Positions 24,119 to 37,612 of a DNA stretch of 64,000 nucleotides are shown here, piece by piece; the stretch's first letter is position 1; every line of letters begins with the position of its first letter. A program made the position numbers and the translations under genes. The DNA comes from Strix aluco (taxonomy: Eukaryota > Chordata > Aves > Strigiformes > Strigidae): contig NC_133931.1 of the NCBI RefSeq assembly GCF_031877795.1, positions 23,434,264 through 23,498,263 of the forward strand. The letters run 5' to 3'. The notes below the pieces were generated by a model, which saw only the letters and a program-made list of their open reading frames with translations, had not been told where the DNA came from and ran no database searches.

Positions 24119-27100
24119 TATATTGTGTCTTCTTGTTCTGGACTGTAGTATTACTAACTTGGGAAACTAAAAAATAAGAAGAAATTATCACACTTCCTTA
24201 AAATTTATGAGATTTTAAAAAGTCAATATATAGTGAATTCTCTGTCTTCCACTTTTTCAGCCTTCAGGTTCTGCTCTGGGATATATTTTCAAGCTTAAAA
24301 AAAAGCATTGTTGAGATTCCTATATAATCAAAACAGGGCTTGAAAAGACACCATTTGTCATGAGCCACACACTGAAGCTGTGAGAGCTGACAGCAGTGAC
24401 AGTATTACAATTAAGAATAACATTTTTTCCAGATAGGATAAACACCATTTGTCAGTTCATAAGCTTTAGGATTTGAAAATGGAACTACAACTATTTCCTT
24501 TTCTCCTCCAGATGTAGATGATGTTGCTTCATCTTCTAACATCGCAAGTATTAGTAGACATTGCTAAATGAAATTAAAAGCCTCCTCTCTTCCAGCTCCA
24601 CTCCCTTATTCCCCAATTTTGACACTGTTTTCTTGAGCATTGATGTAGAAGCCATCCAAGTGCTTTACTACTGATTGGCTGTATCGCTTCAGACTCAAAA
24701 CACACTATAATAGAAAAGAAAGATCCAAAAAGGATGACAGAGAAGTGTGTGGAAATACTTTAATTTCTTAGTATCCATACTGGGAAAATCTGGTATTTGT
24801 TATGGCAGTACATTTCAGAATTGCAGGTCTAAGGTCTGTATGACAGAGGTAAATTTGCAGCTAAATTGGATTGCCTGAGTATCTTTTTGTTATGACACTT
24901 GCACCCTGGATAGAAATGTCAATAAATCTGTTAGCTATTCATTCCATATATCAGCGAACGGGAGAGGGATGTGACCGTGGCCATGGGTGTGGCTGGGAAT
25001 GCTTACTGTAGTACCACGGAGCAGAGGAAAACTAGAAGGAATTCTTGCCGGGATTTCCAAATATTCACAATGCAATAATCTGGTGCACATCACCCAGGAA
25101 AGCTGTGAAAGTGCTGGATGTATTAACAATTTTAAACAGCTTTGAAAATCCTTCAGCCAAAAGAAGTATGCCACTAAATGAAACATAACTGCAGGATGCT
25201 GGATAGGCCATTATTTTTCTCAGCAAAGTTAAAAAGGGATTTTTAACGACCACAGTTAAATAGGATCCAGGTAATGCCTCTTGCTGCTGAGATGACATAA
25301 CAGGGTGTCCCCTAAGGGACACAGAGGAAAATCGGCCAAATGGGTGGCCAGCAGCACTCCCTGTAGTTCTCATGTCTTTCTGAAATCTCTCTCCTGCTCT
25401 CGTGTGCCTGGCTCCAAGCCAGAGGAGGATCTCCAGGCTCCCCAAGCTGCAGGACTTCTCATTTTACCTCCCTGAGTGACTGTCAGAGCTCTGCTTGCTG
25501 GCGTGCTCTGCTCCTGCCTGGGCTTTGGGCACTGACAAGTCATAATCTTTCCAACTGTTTTTCTTTTATTGGTCTTGATTTTGTTTGTTTTTTTTTTCCC
25601 AGGCAGTGCCCTCCAAAGTGAGGGGCAGCCTCGATATGGATGCCAGGCCAGAAGCTTCTCCCTCTTGCAAAGCTAAAGAAAATGCACATTCCTTTGCAGC
25701 ATCATCATGAGACACACACAGGTCCCTTCTGCCCAACCTGCCCTCATACTGGCAAAAGGCAGTGGCTGTGTTTGGGGAGAGAAGCACTGCTGGGCTGCTT
25801 CCCCTCTGCTCTCCATCATGGAGGCTGTCCTTCCTGGGTCCTGAGTACCTATGACTCAGTCCAGCTAAAGGAAGGTTAACTTAAAAGAAGGCACTGCATT
25901 TAGGTACTGTTCTTGAGAGAATAACATCCTAGAGCTACCACTAGGAACAAAGCAACGGCTTAGTGGGGGACAGAAATCATATGCTATGTACAGAAGATGA
26001 GATGAAAAATTGTTAGAAACTGCAAAGTGACATAACCCAAAAAATTAAAGTAAATGCTGAACCGCCTTAGCTTAATTTTGTGCACTGCAATTATCTTTCC
26101 TCACATCATTATGCATGATGCCTTCACCAAGACCCCACCACACTGTGATGGGCCATGAATGAGACAAGTGCTGTGCCCAAGCTTCACCCCACAGTTCAAG
26201 GCCTGATTCCCTGTCTCAAGGGCAGCCCCAACCTCACCCTCTGCTGCCACACAAGAAGCAAGGACCCCTGCTTCATCCCCCATACACCGTCCCAATTCTG
26301 GGGAGAACAGGAACCAGCCAGAAGGACGGGCCTTTCAGCCTCTTCTGTTCCCAAAATACCTTATTTATAATCTTAAAACAGCCTGGGAACTTGCCATCTC
26401 CACTGTCTTTGATCCTCTGACATTCACTCTGGCTGCCTGCAGTTCCCAACCTGGAAAGGATGGAAATTTCATGACAGTGCCCCTCCATTTAAGCACATGC
26501 CTGCCTTGGGGTTGAGTCGTCCCTGGTGAGATGATTTGCAAAGCCAAGCCTTCCTGACCTGAGCTCATTGGTTTTTGGCCATGCTGCCTTGCCACACTGC
26601 CAGGCCCCCCTGGGCTGTGAAAAGAACACTCACATGCATAAGCCGGTTCATGATGCACAAGCTCAGAAGCAGCAGAAAAAGCATTTGACTTGTATGTCAG
26701 GCATGCTAGAAACAGATCAGCATGTGGCAGCGAGAGGCACAGGTCCCTTTTGCACAGAAATGAAAAGGAGCATCGCAAGCCTTTTGATGTGTCTCAGCGA
26801 GTGAGCAGCAACATCAACAAAGACAGGAAAAGATTTAGAAAAGCATACTTGTAATAGCTGAACACAAAAGTGTCCAAAAGTGACGATTTTGATAGCTTTG
26901 AAGACAATTTGCTTTATGTTGTGCCTGATTTGCCCATCATTTCACATAACATGAAATCTTGAAAATAAGGCACAGTCAAAATGTTCCGGAGAGGTAAATG
27001 GCTGCTTTGTTTCCCTAGTGCTAACATCCTGCCTCCATTCTGCAGTCAAAGGAGGGAGGTATCCATAGGCCTCAAGGTGGGGATGGTTTAGGCTGTATTA

Positions 27101-28031
27101 TTCAGGGCACTTCTGAGGGAGGGGAGAGACAAAGAGATGGGAACAATCCTCCCCTTTCACCTGAAACCTTTCTGCTTGTCCTCCTGCAGTGAAAAAAATC
27201 TCCACAGCCATTGGTACCCACCTCCCACTGGCTTTGCTATGACCCTGGTCCAGGGAGACCTCAGCTGTTTAACCAACAAAGTCAAGCAAAGCAGAAACTG
27301 AAATGAAGGACTGTGACTAATTAAGATGTTATCTTGTGAGCACATTCAGAGGAAAGTTCCTGGGAAGAGAATACAAAAATCCTAAGTAGCTGTGAAGTGG
27401 CTCTTTTCACCAACCTTAAAGCACAGTACCACATAATAACTCACAGCTGTGCATATTTGATCCTCATCTAGCATCAGCTCATACATTATTTACATCCTTA
27501 TTACTGGCAGTGGATATGAGCAGAAATGACAGTAATATCTGTTACACCTGATGGGAGACAAGCATCTTGCATAGCTCACACTTGTTGCTGAGCATGGCCC
27601 AGAAAGGCAGGGGAGGACGAGGTGGGAGATCAACTGAGCTTGGAGAAACTGGAACACTGAAAATCAGAAAAAAAGGCAAAGGAGGCATGTTTTGGACTGT
27701 GAGCAGGCACTCAATGGATGGGAGAAAGAAAGAAATCTTGCTTACTTTGCCTTTATGCAGCACTGCAGGAAAGAGCAGGTGACGAGAGGAGAGGAACAGG
27801 TGGAAAGTCCTGCAGGATTAGCAATTCATGAAGCAACTACATGCTCTCAGAGAGGGAGCTGAAGCCCTTGTTAGTAGTGTCCTTTGATTGACACTTGATG
27901 GCTTATGATAAAGGTAAGGGGTCAGGCAGGTTTCTTGGCCACTGGCCCAGGCAAGGAGCTGCTTCCTGGCTTGGAGGCCTCTAATAGGCACAGAGGGCCC
28001 TGGCATGCCCCTAAAAGAGGTGGTGAGGCAC

Positions 28032-28056
28032 ACCCCACCCCACCCTACCCTACCCT
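28032..28056 (-). repeat. ACCCC/ACCCT pentamer run, G-quadruplex-capable on minus strand
   Basis: Two ACCCC units are followed by three ACCCT units. On the minus strand this gives five G-runs of three or four bases separated by loops of one or two bases, which satisfies the usual G-quadruplex rule. It resembles but does not equal the telomere hexamer. No gene is visible around it. Confidence 0.75.
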
Positions 28057-31000
28057 GTGCTGCTCAGGTAGCCTCCTGCCATCAGGAATCCTGGGACTGC
28101 TGTCGCATAACCTGGTTGTGAAGGTGGCTGGTGGTGACTTTTGCATGAATGTCTGCTCATGGGGAAATGGATGGACACCACCAATTACACTCCTGCAGAG
28201 CAGTCAGCAGCTGGTTACAGCTGCAAACTTCCCCTCCTTTCCAGTGAGGTCAAGAACAAAACCATGAAAAGCTGCATTTTCTGTGCCTGAAACCCATTTT
28301 GGCTCCTGCAATGCTGTCCTGTGGGCAGCATGGAACAGATTATTTCTGCTGTCTTTAAATATCTGCTCCAAAGTCCTTGTGGGACAGCAGGGACAACCTT
28401 CCCAGAAAGAAAGGTTTGGCTCTGCTGGTGCCTCATGGTTATCACCAAAAGGGTATTCCAGGACCACATCCAGCTGCAGGCAGAAACAGACAGGAAGCTA
28501 GCACACAGCCTCCCATACACCATCTGCTCCAAAGACTGGAATCAAAACCCAAAGCAGCAGCCCTTCAGTCAGCAATGTGACTAAACTCAGGTCATCTGAA
28601 GCCAAATCCTCTGTGTAAACAAGCAGACCTCCAAGTATTATTTCTCTGACACATGTGATAGCACCACGCTGGATCATTGCTCACAAGATGAAACTAGCCT
28701 TTCTCCTGCCCTGAACCCTAAGTCAGAGGCAACCTTTCAATGAATCATGGATCTGTCTGTTCAATTGCGTCTGATCTATGTGGGTCATGAAACAGGAGCG
28801 CCACATTGCAAAAGCTCTGTGTGCGGGCCTGGTTGCAGAGGAGGAGCAGGAGGAAGGAGTCATCAGTGTGAGGCTCACGTCAGGTCAAGTTCCTGTATAC
28901 ATAGAAGGTTTAGACTCAAGTATGCTACCAGCTGCAGCCACCCAAGGCAGCCAAGACTCAAGGACAAGCAAAACCTCTGTGGGCGAAGGTCACAGGAAAA
29001 AAAAAGGTCCAGAGCTGTACAAAAGCACCCAGCCCATTTGGAGCACCTCTGAGCAGTGGCCCCCAGGGGAGGCATAGCTGCCAGTGTGCATAATTGCCCA
29101 GAGTTTTAAAGGGAAAACCCACAGCACAGCATGACTCTTGATGTTGTCCAGATCAAAGCAGCTTTGTGGTTTTGAAAATGTGTCATCAGAGGGAGGGAAA
29201 AAAATTAATGGCAGCCTCTTCCAGGACAGCCTAGTATAGGTAAGAGATAACCTGCTTGGGACAGATGCCCCATATGAGATTTGTATAACCCTCATTGACA
29301 GCCTGGCAAATTGCCACTGGGCTTGAGAAAAGAGGGTACAGCATGCCCCAGACCAAAAACATGCTTGGGTGCATGGGCAAAGTTTGTAGGCTACACCACA
29401 TCACAGCTAGTTCAGCTGGCTTCCCCCTTCCAGGGCCCTTGACAATTTTGCCTGGTCTTGCATCTTCTCTAATGTCTTATGGTGATTTAAGAAAATGTAG
29501 GGAGTCAAAGCCTCAGCTTTCCAGAAGCTTCCCTTGCAAGGTAGCCTTGCATAGGCCAGCTATAGAAAAACTCATATTCCAGCCCTCTCTCCCCAGGTTC
29601 TTCTGTGCAGGGGTGAGGTACAGATGCACCTCAGCGTTTGCTGCTTGGAGACAATCCCACACTTGAGACCTTTACCTGACTCACTTGATTTGATCTGGCC
29701 CCAGCATGTGACTGATGTAAGTGGTAGGACAAGCCTGGTGCAGGGGAATATGTTCGTTAGCACATTACATCCATCCAACTGTCCACAGATGCTTAACAAG
29801 ACCCAGGAAGGCATCCATGAGGCCAGGCAGCTCAGGCCTCATCCATAATTGCTTCCTGTGCAGCAAGTTGCAATCATATGAGAGCTACAGACATTAAGAC
29901 TGTTGCCCCACCAGGAACACAAGCAGGAGTAGAGACTTCTCTGACATAATTTTAGTTCAAATCATCTCAGAATCCACATGTGCTACAAGAATCACAGTTC
30001 ATGGGCTAAATCCTGAAGGCCTTGCTCAGCACTTTTTCTGGAATTGAAAAATACACTGTGCAGAAGCCTTACCTGTCTAAATGCTTTGAGACCAGGTGTC
30101 CTGCTTTCCCTCAGCAGCTACATAGCACCACAAAAGCTTGTTTTAGAAAGTACAGAAGAGAGAGGGATTCTCTGCCCTGAGGAATTCACGGTCTAGGAAG
30201 TGTCAATAAGAGGATGGGGAATCTCTTAGTCTTGTAGTGGATTAGTCTCCATTAATCTTTAGGTCTTTCTGATTTTGCCATTTTTTGAAACAAAAAAAAA
30301 AAATCCAGTGCTGTTGTGAATCCCTTTAGAAACCTAAGATAGCAGACCAGTCTTGCGTGTTTACTGGTGAGACTTGACAGGAGCAATGGCAGGGCAGCTT
30401 CAGAGGAGTTCACACTCTGGAGTTCATAAAGTGATGGCAGGCACTGACTGGGGGTACATTTCTCAACCCTATCAGCAGGATGGAGAGACAGCTGGGAAAG
30501 AACAGGCAAGTGATTCCTTGCATTAAAACAAACGATTAAGTACCGTGCAGTGTAGTACTGTGTGTGTTCTGGCAGTGTCTGCTGAACCCAGTGAAGGCAA
30601 AGGGTCCCGTAGCATTCAGCACAGGTACTCAGCCTAATAATAGGCTCTCCCATCATTTCTTACAGAACATGGCAAGAGGTCACAAAGAAAGATGTCTCTT
30701 CTGTTTAATATTTATCATTAGGGCTGAGGCTTGTTCAAGGACTCCCTGTCCTCCCATCCCCAGCAGACTGAGGTCGAATGAGAACACAAATCTCACTGAT
30801 AAGGTTGTCAAAACATGCCAATTGAATGTCAGATGTGATTAATAAGGAAGATAATAGTGATGTGATAGGTCATGGGGAGGAGACTGCTAAACCAGTTGTA
30901 AAAACGAAGAATATGTTAAAGGAGGCAGCAGAGCCAAGCCAGAGTGAAGAGGTTTACAGTGCAGAGCAAAAGTCAAATCTGGGTGCTGGTGCAGGAAACT

Positions 31001-34000
31001 TTAGTATGAACACACTGGTCACCATGAGAGGGCTTGGAATGTCTGCAGGAAAGTCACCCTCTTACAACATCCAAATGGTTTCAGGATAACTTCCAGAGAC
31101 ACCTGTGATTTCATTGCAGTAGTGTGTTGCATTGCCTTCCCTGGTATGCTGATTTTCAGCCTGGACATCTATTTAGCTGAACTATCTCTGAGTGGTGGTG
31201 GGAGGTGTCCTTAAAGAGTTTAGTTCTTTAACACTGTGGTTATGCAGCAGACCAGGGATATAGCAGGGAGAAGAAATCCCTACATATACACCGTTTGCAG
31301 GATTACAAGGACAAGGCCATAGCTTCCCCATTCCTTACTAGCATCAGCTGCTGTGGTATACATACTCCAGTTCACCCAGGAATGGCCATACTGCTCTTGT
31401 CACTCAGATTACAGTTGTTTCCAACCCTACACATGTTTGCACAAGAACAGGCTGAAGGCTGAGGTGAAGGAGGAAGGGAAAGGCTGGGCACAGAGTACTG
31501 CACTGCTCTATCAAAGGGAGTAGGACAGGTTTTACAGTGCCCTTTCAGTCATCCCAAAGCACCTCAGCAGAACCGAGGTGATGTAGTAGGGGTGAAGAGC
31601 ACATTGCCTGTACCTCAGAAGAAGGCAAGGAACAGGGAAGAGCTCTTGCTTTGCTAGCTCATGATTTCTTACTTAAGCTGCTTCTGAGACTGTGACCCCA
31701 CGTGATGCTTCAGGCACAGAACAGGCCACTTCACCCAGTTTCAGCCTCATTTATTGCCTTGGGTTCCAGTTCATTATTGTGAAAGAGCTGGAGAGGGCAT
31801 ACCCTGGCAGCTCAGCCTGGCACACCCTCGAGCTCTCTGGGCACTGTAGCTGTACGTACGCCCTGCACCAGGCACTTGCTTGGTGTGCTCTGCCTTTCCC
31901 TTCCCAGCTGCACTGACACCCTCCTCTTCCCCAGCACACCGGCACCCCAAGACCTGTGGGTCTCCACTGAGCCGGTGCCACCACCTTGGCTGAGCTGAGA
32001 AATAAGCAGCAGAGAAAGCAAGTGCTTTGCATCCATGAGAGGGTGTTTCTATGTAAACTGTCAGTATACTGAGTTGCACTGACACACACAACCCTGGCAC
32101 AAATGCACGCAGCTGTAACCTACACACAACAAAACTCCAGACAAGCATAAGTGGGAGCTGAGGTCATGGCAAGGGAGCAGGTTTCTGGCCACCAGGAGCA
32201 GAAATTTGGGTTAACTCCTTTATGCCAACAAAGCTTCCATTTTAATTTAAAGCGTGCTCTCATCTTTCTGCCTCTTACTCTAAACCAAACATGCTTTTAC
32301 CTACTCAAGACTTACTGCCAGTGAATCAGATGAAAAAACACATTTTTTTTGCACTGTCACAAAGCCCTATTCTGGGGCAACTGCGTGTGTGGAATTTTCC
32401 AGGTGGTTGTGATAAGCAGCCCTTGTGAACAGAAAAATAAACAGTACGGCTTTTAGATGCTACTCGAATTGCCCGGGATTATTTCCGCAACACCTGTACA
32501 GGCCCTTAACCAAAGCCTCTGGCTGCCTCCAAGTGAAGCACGGTGTTCGATGCTATCAAGACAACCAAATGCCTAGCAGAGAATTTAGAAAGGATCAGCA
32601 AACAATACCGGAGTTGTTGGGATATTTAAGTGTCTCAAGCAGCTGTAGCCAGCTAAAGTACATAAAAGGGAACAGCAATTAATTCACAGCAGTCCACACC
32701 ACTGATTTAATGCACACAAACTGGAGAAGCAGGTGCCTAAATGTCATACTCCTGATTTGTTCCTGAAGCCCAGGTAACAGATTTCCATTTCCTTACCAGA
32801 CGTGTAGAAAAAAAAGTGTGCAGTGATTTACTGCAGTGGCTGTGGAGTCAGATAACTCAAATACGAGGGGTTATTTTCTCTTATCCACAGACAAATGTAA
32901 TGAAGCACCCTGTCTCTATGTAATATAGAAAAAAGTCCAGTTTCAAGTCAGCTGCTTGCCTCCTATTGTTTTCTTGAATGTATTTTAATTTTCACGTTTA
33001 GTTGAATTATTTCCAATTGGTGGCACGTTACAGAAGTCCCTCTTACCTGAAATCAGAATTTCACAGATTCCTCAGTCCACTCCCACTCTTCTTAAAGCCA
33101 ACAGGAGTTTTTCTGATAGTCAGTAGGAGAACTAGCTCCAGTGCAGACCCTGATAATGAGATCCAGTGTATAGGCATCAGAAAGGTAAAGAAATGTATAT
33201 GGGAAAACTGTGTACCTCCCTCCACACCTCTGCTTTAGCAAAAGACACAGAAAGGGCATATGTAGAGGTCAGTCCTGCTTCTGGATTTGGCAGGGATGCT
33301 ATGCTTGCTATATGAACCTAATGCACCCAGATGAGGTGTTAGACAGAGATATATATGCTCAAGCTAGAGAAAAAGGGCTAGAAGGGGCTCCTGGGATCAT
33401 CAGGCTGAGCCCCTGACTGCCACAGGCACTGCATCTTAATTCCCAGTATGAATTTTCAGACATGACAAGAGGGGATATACTCACCTTCCCCTTACACCCG
33501 AGCCCTGTGGCACCGCTCATCACATGGTGGCCAGGATGCTCAGCCCCTCCGTGTGTGTGGGAGCTGGGCTTTCTTGTCACTTGTCAGAACCTCCAAGGTT
33601 TTCATGTGTCCCTGAAAAGTCTTTGAATGTCTTGGAAGACTTGTTCCCTAGCCTTAAGCATTAAGCTGCATAAGGGAAAAAGGCTGTTATCTCATTGCTC
33701 CTGCTGGCAGGCCTGTCGTACTGGCCTCCCCTCTGATCCCTCCTGAAATCCTCAATTGCCAGTTTCCTAAGTGGACCCCCCCTTCACGTCCTTCATAACC
33801 TGCCCCACACCGAGAACTCTGTCCTCCCTCATCTCCTCCTCTGCCACACACCTGAGACTCTCCATCCCTCGCATCTCCGGCCACTCATGCTGTCAGCCTG
33901 CATGCTCCTTCCCTGGCAGTCTTCTGTGCTTTCAGACTTCCCAATCACCTGGTGAGCATCTGGCTGCAGCACCAGCTCCATGGCCCACAGGTGATCCAAA

Positions 34001-35150
34001 AGGGGTGAGAAGAGAGCAAGCCCTGTGACACCAAAGCCTACGTCTCCCTCTCTTTTCTTGTACTGTCGTATAGGACTGAAGGGTACCAGAAAGGTGCAGG
34101 CATGGGGCACCATCCAGATACAGCTCATGTCTCTTCTATGAACCACAAAACTTATGGGGTGGTTGTGAGTAGTTTCCAAAAACAGCCTTGCTGATTTTTG
34201 TCAGCTGGCACTGCACCTCAGGTAGTCCTTAAAGGCTGGGGCTGAGGCAGCACGCAGCAGCTTGGGGACTGCTCTGTGCGTGGGCATGAATTCAAAGGTC
34301 ACAAGAAATGCAGAGGCTCTCGCAGTCACGCACAAAGGCTGGCTGTGCCAGCTGAGCCGGGAACAGCTCACAGAGAGCAGACAGCAGAGCCAAAGAGCCC
34401 GTGAAAAAAAAAATCAGCCCGAAGGCTTGAAAGGAGACAAATTTCTTACAAACCACACTTTTTATGCAATGCTAACAAACTGTGCTCAAGAAATCCACCT
34501 CTTCTTTTAGAAAAATTCACCCAACTTGCTCCTTCACTTGAGAAATGTTTCTGAGCCCAAAGTGAGTGCAAACAGATGTGAGTATGTCAGAGGCTGTGAA
34601 AAGCTGGAGAATCTTTGCGGGAAATGGCAGCCCCACAGAAATACACCCAAGATTGACTTTGAAACTTAATGATGGTAAGTCTGAGCTGAACACCAGCAAT
34701 GGTGTCAAGAGGATGACTTTCATGAAATATCCAGACAGCTCACCCATTCTACAGCTCCCAGTGCCCCTGCTACCTTCCCAAGGGCTGTTGGCTCCAATTC
34801 TTCCTGCCTGGCTGCCAAAACCTCTGTCACTGCTCCCAGGATGTAACCTGGCATTTTTGCTTTAGCATTCTACAGTGCAACAACAATGTAATATTTAAGA
34901 GGATCATGAAATTAAATGTGGTCTCAAACTAGGTCTCCCCAGGCATGCTGTACAAGGTGCATTTTTCATTTTCATATTTAATTCATTCCAAAACTCCATT
35001 TGTGGATCCCATGACATGTGCTGACCCAGAGCAGCACAGAATCAAGGTTTCTCACCATGGGACATATGAGGACGCACACCACAGGATGGAGAGCAACTGA
35101 AGAGGCCTCATCTACTTCTTGGGTGTCTTGAATATAGCTACATAGCCACA
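28057..35150. other. Non-coding sequence, no gene recognised
   Basis: About 7 kb with overlapping short frames on both strands (up to 134 codons at 30252-30656 minus), none recognised. The frame at 30826-31089 has a more hydrophilic, Glu/Lys/Ser-rich product than its neighbours, but there is no homology I can name and no clear splice context. An A-run of 12 lies near 30290-30303. Block 33760-33870 is pyrimidine-rich. Confidence 0.5.
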
Positions 35151-35154
35151 TGCT

Positions 35155-35202
35155 CCTATGGCTCAGTGGCTTGGGCTTGTGATCTGGGGTTAAAGGTCTC
35201 TT
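35155..35202 (+). repeat. tRNA-like A box, possible SINE head (uncertain)
   Basis: TGGCTCAGTGG fits the tRNA/SINE A-box consensus (TRGYNNAGYGG). About 28 bases later GGTTAAAGGTC is a weak B-box match. The interval is shorter than in a true tRNA and no cloverleaf can be drawn. It could be a decayed tRNA-derived SINE or chance. Confidence 0.25.
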
Positions 35203-36549
35203 CTGGTGCTCTCTGGGCTCATTTTTCAGAAGGGCTGAGAAGCAAACTGAAGTCTTCTGGAGCTGAGCTTTGAAATTATAAGTATTATTTGGTGATGAAT
35301 ACTGTGAAAAAATAGGTATATCTCAAACTGTGTCCCCAAGTTTTTTAATTTTTCACCTTAATCTATTTAAATTTTACCAAATCAAATCTACATTACCTTA
35401 ATCTAGATCAGTTTGTCATCAGCAGTGGACTTCTTTTCCACCAAAGAGAAGATGTTATGAGCAGAAACTCATGAGGCACTCCAAGGTGATAGAGATGAGC
35501 ACCAATGATAATAAAGAGGACACAACAATTCCCTCTCGGTAGTAGGGTTTGAACAGCATGCAGTAACTAGGATGTAAATTCACATGTGGAACAGTCAGGG
35601 GAAAACCAATCTTGCCTTGTTGGTCGGTAAGTTAGTACTGCACATTTCATACACTGAATGAGGCAATGAAAAAGGAAAAAGCAGAATATATGATCAGGTA
35701 ATTAGCAGTATGCAAAGGAGACTGAGTTAAAGTAACACAGGACTTCCTAAGCCTGGTCTTTCCTATCTTTGACTGCTTGACTTTGCATCCTTAGTGTTCT
35801 TTGAACACAGATTTTGGATTATAAATTAGTATTTATATTACAGGAATACCCTCATTTGCTGCTTAAGACAAGATACACCAATACAGGCACAGCATCTTGT
35901 CCAGCAAGCTTACAATCTAAGCAGACTAGTATAGAAGGAAGAGGATGAAAGAGAAATAAGAAAAGCTTAAATACATATGGTTGTGTGTGTATCTATATAT
36001 GCACACACACACACACAAACACAAAAAATGTATTCGTATATACATATATGTGTATGCATAGAGTATCTTCAGAATTTTATATATGTATGTCTAAGTATTT
36101 AATGAAGCACTGCCTTTCCCCAGCTGCCTCGTAGCCTAGCTAACATACAGTGGCTGGTTTTCCTCTTGGCATCATAGCATCAGCAAGCTGCAAGAGGCAT
36201 ATCAAAGACAAGGCCTTCCAGATTTCTTTAGGGAGATGTTCCATGCATCAGGTCAAGTACAGTGATATTACAAAAATGTATGTGAAAAAAATGGGCAAAT
36301 TTCCTGAAAGCTTCTAGGAAATTACCTTTCTAATGAGGTTTGGCTGAAAATGTTTTGAAGAAGCATTTCAATGAGAAATTATTTTAAAATTTCTTCTATT
36401 TACTTGTCTTTTGTGGATATTGTCCCTTTTGCTTACTGAGTTTTGAAGGAGGAAGAGCAAAACCTTATTTTTTACTTTCCAAAATTATTTGTGTGTGCAT
36501 TGCATGAAAATTGAGACTTAATATATGAGTTTTAAAATAAAAACCACTT
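35203..36549. other. AT-rich non-coding sequence
   Basis: No exon or reading frame of note. The sequence becomes strongly AT-rich toward the simple repeat at 35981-36018 and the CR1 fragment that follows. Nothing else is supported. Confidence 0.6.
35981..36018 (+). repeat. TG...CA microsatellite forming an inverted repeat
   Basis: TTGTGTGTGT (35981-35990) is the exact reverse complement of ACACACACAA (36009-36018). An AT-rich spacer and the start of a (CA)8 run lie between them. AT/TA-rich alternating sequence continues to about 36100. Such alternating purine-pyrimidine DNA can adopt Z-DNA or a cruciform. It is a simple repeat with no coding role. Confidence 0.8.
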
Positions 36550-36752
36550 TTTCAGTGTGAGGGTGACCGAACATTGGCACAGGTTGCCCAAGGAGGTTGT
36601 AGAGTCTCCATCCTTGGAGACATTCAAAAGCCATCTGGACACAGTCCTAGGCAACTTGCTCTAAGTGACTCTGCTTGAGCAGAGCGGTTGGACCAGATGA
36701 CCTCCAGAGGTCCCTTCCTACCTCAACCACACTGTGATTCTGTGATTCTGTT
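36550..36752 (+). mobile_element. CR1 LINE 3' end, short
   Basis: A 5'-truncated sense copy of about 200 bases. It begins 'cagtgtgagggtgaccgaacattgg' and includes 'cacaggttgcccaaggaggttgtag', 'ccatccttggagacattcaaa', 'gttggaccagatgacctcc' and 'aggtcccttcctacctcaacc'. It ends in GATTCTGTGATTCTGT. The extreme 5' truncation is normal for CR1, and the octamer tail marks the true 3' end. Confidence 0.94.
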
Positions 36753-37520
36753 TGTCGGGGCTAAATATCTATCTCTGATGATTTAGATTTCTCATTTATA
36801 TAATGTAATTTACTTTCATCTGCAAATGGCAAAAGTGGTACTCAGTGTTTATTTATTTTTGAGTCATTAAACCCTAAATGTTTTCCAGTAGAAATACAGA
36901 TTCATCTACAGTGAAATGAAACATAATCACAGGAAGTTTAGTTTTCTTACTCATGGTTTACTGAATCTCCTGGTCTTGGGTCAGAGGACCCCAGCAGGGT
37001 TCCAAAGACCCCAGTAATGTAATTGTTATCATTAATATCTATTTATTTTCTTAAAAGGACTTTGAGATCTATAAGGCACATTTAAATGGCTACCAGTGAG
37101 TAATATTTGTCATACGTGCACAGAGACACATGGCACTACTCCCATCCTTCAGGTCCTAATAGAGAAGCCCTGTAAACATCTGTGGGCTATTCTTGGGACG
37201 CATGATTTCCTTGTCAGTCTCACACACAGCAACCCTTTCTTCTAACCTCCAATGTGGTTTGTTTCTGGAGTTTCATCGATTCATTTCTGAAGTGGACAAT
37301 TACCTATTTTAACCAACCTTATCAAAACCAACACAAGGGTTTACAAGAGCGCTGAACATCCCAGGAAACCCGGCAAACACTCTTTTGCTTTCTTGAAAAC
37401 CTGCTTGTGCTGTGTACAGACTAACAAATCAAAGTGGCTGCAATGGTGACTAATGCCTCCCTTGAAGAAAAAGACTGGTTTCATGGGATCTGCTGTACTT
37501 AGCAAACCTGCCTTTCTTCA

Positions 37521-37612
37521 TACTCACCAGTGTAAATAAAGACTAATTTAACTGAAATCAGTGGTTACACCAGTGACAAACTGGGGTGTAGTAGGATCTG
37601 ATTCAAGCCCAC
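37521..37612. repeat. Ancient amniote interspersed repeat, fragment
   Basis: In order: CACCAGTGTAAATAAAGACT, then 'aactgaaatcagtggttacaccagtgacaaactgggg', then GGATCTGATTCAAGCCC. This follows the recurrent text 'caccagtgtaaataaagagtaactccactgaagtcaatggagttacaccagtgtaaaactggtgtaagtgagatcagaatcaggccc' known from old reptile and bird repeats. The family name is not given because I cannot verify it. Confidence 0.5.

Larger units (their letters stand above)
19791..28031. other. Non-coding sequence, no gene recognised
   Basis: About 8.2 kb of mixed composition. Reading frames reach 142 codons (21866-22294, minus) and 141 codons (22811-23236, plus). None carries a recognisable domain, signal peptide or coding-like neighbouring exon with splice sites I can defend. 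Small repeats at 20014-20047 and 24095-24118 are listed separately. T-rich and A/T-rich patches occur near 20280-20320 and 23620-23650. Confidence 0.55.

Noticed and set aside
30826..31089. Hydrophilic 87-codon frame as a small protein or exon
   Set aside because: No homology recognised, no defensible splice sites and no conservation evidence. Left as non-coding.
33365..33430. Possible antisense CR1 or other repeat near 'gggatcatcaggctgagcccctg'
   Set aside because: Only one short phrase is suggestive and the flanks do not continue as CR1, so I did not annotate it.
37045..37085. MIR-type tail (GGACTTTGAGATCTATAAGG)
   Set aside because: The tail phrase alone fits, but no MIR core precedes it. 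Mentioned in the block note and not called as an element.
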